A program made the position numbers and the translations under genes. From assembly GCA_914767715.1 (NCBI GenBank), contig OU612074.1:14928062-14992061 (forward strand): a stretch of DNA of 64,000 nt, written 5' to 3'. The stretch is from Membranipora membranacea (taxonomy: Eukaryota > Bryozoa > Gymnolaemata > Cheilostomatida > Membraniporidae). Below are positions 58,223-64,000 of the stretch, one piece after another. The notes under the pieces are model-generated. The model saw nothing but the letters and a program-made list of their open reading frames with translations. It had not been told where the DNA came from and did no database searches. Within the stretch, counting starts at the first letter, position 1, and each line of letters begins with the position of its first letter.

Positions 58223-61096
58223 ACATTTAAACTGATGCTTTATTGTTAAAGTAGCATTCAACCCTGCAGGCCTGCACCACTTAATATGAATCATCTTGCA
58301 ATTTGCCTTTACAGTTAGATAACATACTCAAAAATGAAAATCCAAAGTATAAGCCCTGGTTCTGTACCACAGGGCAGTCAGCAGCCCCTTCACCCCGATG
58401 GCTTCAATTAATTGGAGTAACTGAATGAAATTTGGAAGCTATGTTTTGTTTATTATCTCATAAAAAATGCTCAATCGTTTTATTGAAAGCAATAATATTG
58501 TCAGGGATTTTGTAAATGAGATGTCTGATCATGTATTAAAGAGAGCTGTCAACTTTTAGAAACAAATACCTTTATACACCAATTTTTCTTAATTTATTCT
58601 TTATTTTTAGAGTATAATCACTTGGCAAGTCATCTTTTTGGTTATTATTTTAACTGAAACAACATGGTTAAAGAGAGTTTGCGATTCAGACAATTAAATT
58701 TTTCTAAATTAATATTTATTTGTAACATGCAAATTAGGGAGGAGTACATCATTTCACATCAAATATCAGAATACTTTAGTGGTTGTCTGCTACTTTAAGT
58801 GTATTTGTTGATTCCAATGTCATCATTTCATTTTTCAGTGCTGTGCATTTAGATAGTTTTATCTGGCGGATATTGTTCGGTGCAAGTATTATAAGTTGTC
58901 TCATGTTAATTTACCAGATTGCACATTTCATAGCTAAACTGAACTATTTGTCACCTAGGTTTCTATGGTTACCAGGCACTACAGACTGTAATAAACGCCA
59001 CTGGGTTCATTACGAGTCCAAGCACACATTCCTGTATAAAGTCTTGAATAGGCTCCTGTATAACTGTAGCTGCACTGTTTGTGTTGTTGCGCTCTGAGAT
59101 GATTATGATGAAGTTATTTGATGCTGTCATAGTGTTGATAATGAGGCAATATCTGGAGTAAAATGGATATCCAATATTGAAGATCGAATGATGCAGATAT
59201 TGCGATGTCTTCGATCGCGTAATTGGACCTTCCATGTATGAAAGAGTACCATGGCCATGACTATTGCCATTATGGTTAAATTCTAGACCAGCTGCTTTGC
59301 ACAGGCCAACTGAAAACTGATAAATATACAAACATCCTACTTGCGGAATTCATGAAAAAGCATGGTATAATAAGGATTTCGGATCAGGATGTCTCCTACA
59401 TTCAACCACGATAAGTAATGATAACTAATGATGTTTGACTTATCCAAACATAAAAAAGCTATATGAGCCACCTGTAGGATGCTAGCAAATGATCAGGAGA
59501 AAATCAAATGGCCAAATGTAGCATATAACTATTGATGTTTACTTCAATATGAATAAGCGTGTATGTTAAGTGACTCACCGAAGGATAAGCCTTAAATTGC
59601 TTCCCCCTCTAAATGATCACTGCAAAACAACGAAACTTAAATCAAACAGCAATCCGAGGAAGGAGGGGAGGGATAATCATTTCTACTTTACATCATTTCA
59701 GTGTTGCTACAGGTGTGACATGACACTTTGTTGGTTCATGACTTCGATTGTCAGTATCTGACTACTTTTTTTTTGCACGCGATTCTGTCTGAGATATGTT
59801 TGTGAGTGCTGTCAAAATGTAGGCCGACTGCTCAAGCGGTGGTTTGTGAATTTCTTGTTTCGATAATTCATTGGAACAATTGTAACTAACCCTAAACCTT
59901 TTGTAATTTGAAAATCGATCAGGCGGAATTTATTGAAAACAAAATATATTCCCATTTGCAGAATCATTATCTGAGTGTTTGGTATCTGTGAGATATTGGG
60001 AGATAGGAATGCCCCGTAGTATGACTGCTAGTTACTCTTGTGAACATCCGCACATGTGAAGAAAGTGACATCAATTCTGAACCCAATGTAGCGCTGTTGA
60101 TGATGTAAGTGCCACTATGAATTTAGCACTATCAAGTTAGATTTTTTGCAATATTTACCTAGTGGTGTCAAACATTTTGACATGTTGACCTTCTGACAGT
60201 TGGCTGTTTCCTGATTCAAGCTTTAAAAGTGATCCTATCGGTATTCAGCTTGACTATCATGCCACATACCACATATTGCTCATACAATATTTCCCAATTA
60301 ATCCAAAAATTTGTGGTAATGAAGAACATAATGGCCACAGACTGGGTCTTTAAGAGAAAAAGAAATCAATTGTCCCTAAATGTCTCGGTCTTCTGGTCAT
60401 CATCAAACCTTGAAAATTGAAATAAGTGAGTTGGCAGTCCGAATATGACTGGGGATCCATCCAGTTGGTTGCACCAAGAAGGGCCAATAACTTTGAGGGC
60501 TAGTTGAATTAAACAGAGAGAGGGCGGGTAATTTACCCAGTTGCTTAGTAACGTCAACTTGCTGTTCCTGTAAAGGCAGAATAAATAAGATCCTCACTCA
60601 CTTGAAGATTGAGCGTGAAACATTGGACAGTTGCCATGATTCCTGAAGATAACTTAAAATAACCTGGAAAATTGGAACCGTGTCAATAGAATTTGATTTG
60701 CCTCGGACACACTCATCAGACCATTGATATGCATTAAGGTTTGAGCAACAGAATGAAATAGCTGTTGGATGTGGCATCCAAGCATGAACCATAGCCTACA
60801 AGTATTATGATCGCATCTGTGAGATTTTAAGAGTTGTCTATGCCCTCACAAGGAAAGAATACTCTCAAAACTCACAGCTTTACAAGGCTGAGATATGCAA
60901 ACCAAAGGCTTGGGTTGCTGGCAGTAGTATTTTGTTATCAACCACATTCCCAGCATTGAAACGTGGTTGATAATGAAATGATACAATCATGAACCCTGTA
61001 ATATAAAAACAAATTTGTACAAAATATTTACTTGCTTTATAACCTTTTTTGTTATTACAAGCACAGTTATCAGTGAAATCAGCAAAGTCATGTGCG

Positions 61097-61189
61097 TACA
61101 GTTGACCTAAACCGCCAATTTTTCCCACATAATATCCCCAGTGCCTGGGAATATTATGTGGGAAAAATTGGCGGTTTTGGTCAACCGTA
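61097..61189. repeat. long hairpin, 45-base arms, 3-base loop
   Basis: The arms, containing CCGCCAATTTTTCCCACATA and its complement, differ at about three positions. The stem is far longer than a chance palindrome. Confidence 0.9.
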
Positions 61190-61258
61190 CATGTATGGTC
61201 TTGCTTTATATAATATTGTATGTTTGTGACTAAACCAAGAAAATCAAAGTAATAGGAA

Positions 61259-61384
61259 GGAGATGCTGTTATACAATGAAATACTCTGTAACCACCGGTT
61301 TATTTTAGAAGTAGTTATTTATGGAGATGTTATTATACAATGAAATACTCTGTAACCACTGGGTTATTTTAGAAGTAGTAATTT
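61259..61384. repeat. direct duplication, two copies of about 63 bases
   Basis: Both copies contain TATACAATGAAATACTCTGT and TTATTTTAGAAGTAGT in the same order with few differences. Confidence 0.9.
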
Positions 61385-62133
61385 TACCTGACTCATTCTG
61401 ACTTGGAAAAGAAACTTCCTTAATTTTTTTTCCATCATTTCAGTGATTGTCATGTGACATTGACTTTGCAGGAAGTGAAGAAAATCATTTTGGGCTGATT
61501 CTTCAAACCAAGTAGTTTACATTTTTAGGCTGTGGATATCTCCGCCATTTTAATTGGTTCACCAAAAATTCACGGACAAGAAAAATATTTAATAGTTAGT
61601 AGTTAATGTTCCTGTAGATACTCATAGAGTAGTAAGCAACCAAAACAATGAGCATAAGAAGTGCACTTTCTAAGGTTGGAAGTTTCCCTGAAAAGGTAGG
61701 ATATTGATAAACATGTTGTTTATTACTGTATCCTTCGTACTATGGCATGCAGGGTTGGTAGAAGATTGAAAATTGAATAGCCCTAAGCTTGTATGATTTG
61801 GTACACCCATTGGCTATCCAGACAGACATGTTATCATGAGCTGATGGTTTCATTTTGAAATGAAACAGAGGGGTATTTCAATTAGAAACAGCCAAATAAG
61901 CAATCTGATCGCTCAACCACACGCTTTCAAATCGCTCCGTCATTGATTATTTATATTGATTATATACATTCTAAGTGAGCGATTTTGTTAATTAATTGAA
62001 ATACCACATGCGTGATAATTTTGAGCGATGTGATAGTTTGCTTAAGTAAAGCATCGCTCTTTCCAACTTAAAGGCCCCAAGGCCGCGGAGACAAACAGAT
62101 GCTGCTGAAGGAGCGATAATTGCTGGATCCAAT

Positions 62134-63297
62134 ATGACTAGCACTAACGATGCAACAGAGCTTGATTGTCTAGGTAGAAAAGATGAGTATAGCCATGTTC
62201 ACGCAGAATTGTACGCTGGACTTGTGATATGCTTGCTGGGGCTTCTACTGAATATATTTGCGATCACTTCTATCTGCTGTAACAGGTGAGCAAACAACCT
62301 GATAAGTTTTCAGTACTAGGTGCACTGATTTATATTAAATGGATAAGGGGAACATATCCAACCGGGACGAGCATATGGCTATTTATGTATGGGTGCTAGA
62401 CCTCATTTCTCCTCTTTGATTGGTTAACAAGTTCGGAAACGTAATATAGCTGAGCCTTGTAATTTTTCTGTCAGGTAGCTTGCCTGAGATTTTGAAGGTT
62501 ATAACTGGGACTTCAATCAATGCATGACATGAATGCTCGCAGATTTTTGGCTTCATCCAGTTACTGACAAAAGTTAAAACTGACAGCACATCATCGCAAA
62601 TAGCCATGCTTTGGGTTTTACCAATGACTAGATTTGATATTATATATCTAACCGGACAGCATTCAAATAATCAATACCTCATATCACATATTTTGTATGC
62701 CTATTGTGCTAGACAAATAATGACCCTCATGTGTAACATGGAAACACAAACATAACTTATCAAAGTAGCAGCCTTATCTGTTAGCTATCATGTGTTTTTT
62801 AATCAGAAAAAGTGATTGAATTCATGTTCAATATGGTTTTTGAATGAGGCTAAATAACAATGTGTGCACATAAAAACTCGACATAAATTGAAGCAGTATG
62901 TTGTTTATTTTATAACAGGAGGGTGAAGCTAATAATGGAAAAAATCAATGGTTTGCCCCATATTGGTTGTTTAGATCAGATCAACCAATCACAAACAATG
63001 AACAAATAGATAAATCATTCAGTCTATTTTTTCAATTAAAGGAAGTTCCTTGTGTTCCCACCTGGTGTCATTTTTTTCTCTTTCTAAACATAGCAGGCGG
63101 AAACAAATGAGATCACACTCAAGATTTCTGATGAATATCATTATGAGTGACATCTGGATCGCATCATTTGGTACAACACAATTTATTCTGTGGCTCTTAC
63201 AATCGCAAGTCATGGCTTGGGACCTAGCAGATATTACTAAAGTTGAGACACACAAGGTGAAAGAGGAACTCAAATGTGCGAACCGCTTTGTGGTCAT
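62134..63297 (+). CDS. rhodopsin-like GPCR, paralogue 3, 3'-partial
   Basis: Exon 1 (62134-62285) encodes a short N-terminus and TM1 (YAGLVICLLGLLLNIFAI) and ends AACAG|GTGAGC. Exon 2 (63097-63297) follows CATAGCAG in matching phase and encodes RRKQMRSHSRFLMN, TM2 (SDIWIASFGTTQFILWLL) and CANRFVVM with the pre-TM3 Cys, ending AT|GTGAGT. Both introns are phase 2, exactly as in paralogues 1 and 2. The large third exon (TM3-TM7) should lie right of the window. Confidence 0.82.
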
Positions 63298-63452
63298 GTG
63301 AGTCTGATGATAGTAGCGTTTCATTATCAATTATATTCTTGTGTTGTTTATAAAGAAATGCAACATACTACTCTCAATCACTGCAGAATTTTAGTACTAT
63401 GCATACACCGAAGGCCGGGGGTCATTCAAAATGCACATTCGCATTGGCATTT

Positions 63453-63859
63453 ATTTGCATTCACATTTGAAAATTTCAAATAAATTGGAAATGCGCTCTA
63501 GGCCCAGGTATCAGATGCAAAGCTAATTGAAATTGAGAAAAAGCTGTCTGACAAATGCCATGCAATTGGAAATGAATTCTTATACCAGGCTCGAATTTTT
63601 CAGGATGTGGAGTTGATTGTGACTAACGAAATCAGACAAAGAGCCTCTTAGTAATGTACAAGCGCTACCATTTTCAAAATCACCCTGAATGGTGCCACAG
63701 TGCAGCACTGTTTTAAGATTATAGTAGCTTTGATTTACAAATGCAAATGGCAAAAATCTAGATTTACAAATGCAAATGCAATTAAATGCTGTGAAGTCTG
63801 CTTTTTACAAATGCACAACAGATGCAAATGCTTATTTTATGTCGGTTATAAATGCAAAT
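63453..63859. promoter_or_regulatory. cluster of POU-type octamers ATGCAAAT
   Basis: Five exact octamers: 63453-63460 (reverse), 63741-63748, 63770-63777, 63822-63829 and 63852-63859. They lie in intron 2 of GPCR 3. They may be a regulatory cluster or just a degenerate AAATGC repeat. Confidence 0.3.
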
Positions 63860-64000
63860 GCGAGCACGAATGCAACTTTTTGTTTGTTAATGGGTATTTA
63901 AATGTGTGCGATCTAATTTAAACAAATGGCCCCAGCCCTGCATACACCTCACAGCCTATGTTTATCCATTGTTTATGTTTATCCACGGCCGATATCCACC

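Larger units (their letters stand above)
58223..62133. other. intergenic between GPCR 2 and GPCR 3
   Basis: No exon recognised. It holds a long hairpin (61097-61189), a 62-64-base direct duplication (61259-61384) and, at about 61870-62050, a sequence related in inverted orientation to 30785-30960 (shared TATCACATCGCTCGAAATTA-like core). Short ORFs show no family resemblance. Confidence 0.5.

Overview
This window is AT-rich metazoan nuclear DNA. Genes are split into many small exons with canonical GT-AG introns. The non-genic sequence is crowded with LINE remnants (CR1/Rex/Jockey-like), a PIF/Harbinger DNA transposon, a Kolobok-like transposase exon, foldback MITEs and tRNA-derived SINE heads. 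That mix suggests an aquatic invertebrate; I cannot name the species. Gene models below were built by hand from splice sites and reading-frame phase.

Layout. 1-7745: transposon graveyard, with one LINE inserted into another (junction near 1606), an 11-bp palindromic tandem repeat (4311-4387), a Kolobok-like exon (5889-6128) and a LINE 3' end. 8065-11614: a PIF/Harbinger element with TIRs and a TAA target duplication, carrying a MADF/BESS-type gene (+) and the N-terminal part of a transposase (-). 12071-22432 (-): a 13-exon gene whose phases agree throughout, encoding RING, B-box and coiled coil (a TRIM module) followed by a Src/Abl-like tyrosine kinase domain with damaged catalytic motifs, 643 aa in all. 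24347-51115 (-): a complete 22-exon exportin-4 (XPO4) gene, 1137 aa. Its ninth intron (about 7.9 kb) holds a rhodopsin-like GPCR gene on the opposite strand (36517-40783). 52220-53640: a decayed LINE. 55647-58222 and 62134-63297 (open at the right edge of the model): two more paralogues of the same GPCR, all on + with the same intron phases.

How the genes relate. XPO4 is a conserved housekeeping nuclear export receptor. The TRIM-kinase gene lies downstream in the same orientation, with about 1.9 kb between the XPO4 stop and its ATG, and I see no sign that the two are functionally linked. The three GPCRs form a local tandem family; the first copy sits inside XPO4. The TRIM-tyrosine-kinase chimera is the most unusual object here. 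It has the domain order of mammalian oncogenic TRIM-kinase fusions such as RFP/TRIM27-RET, but as an apparent germline gene and with pseudokinase-like substitutions.
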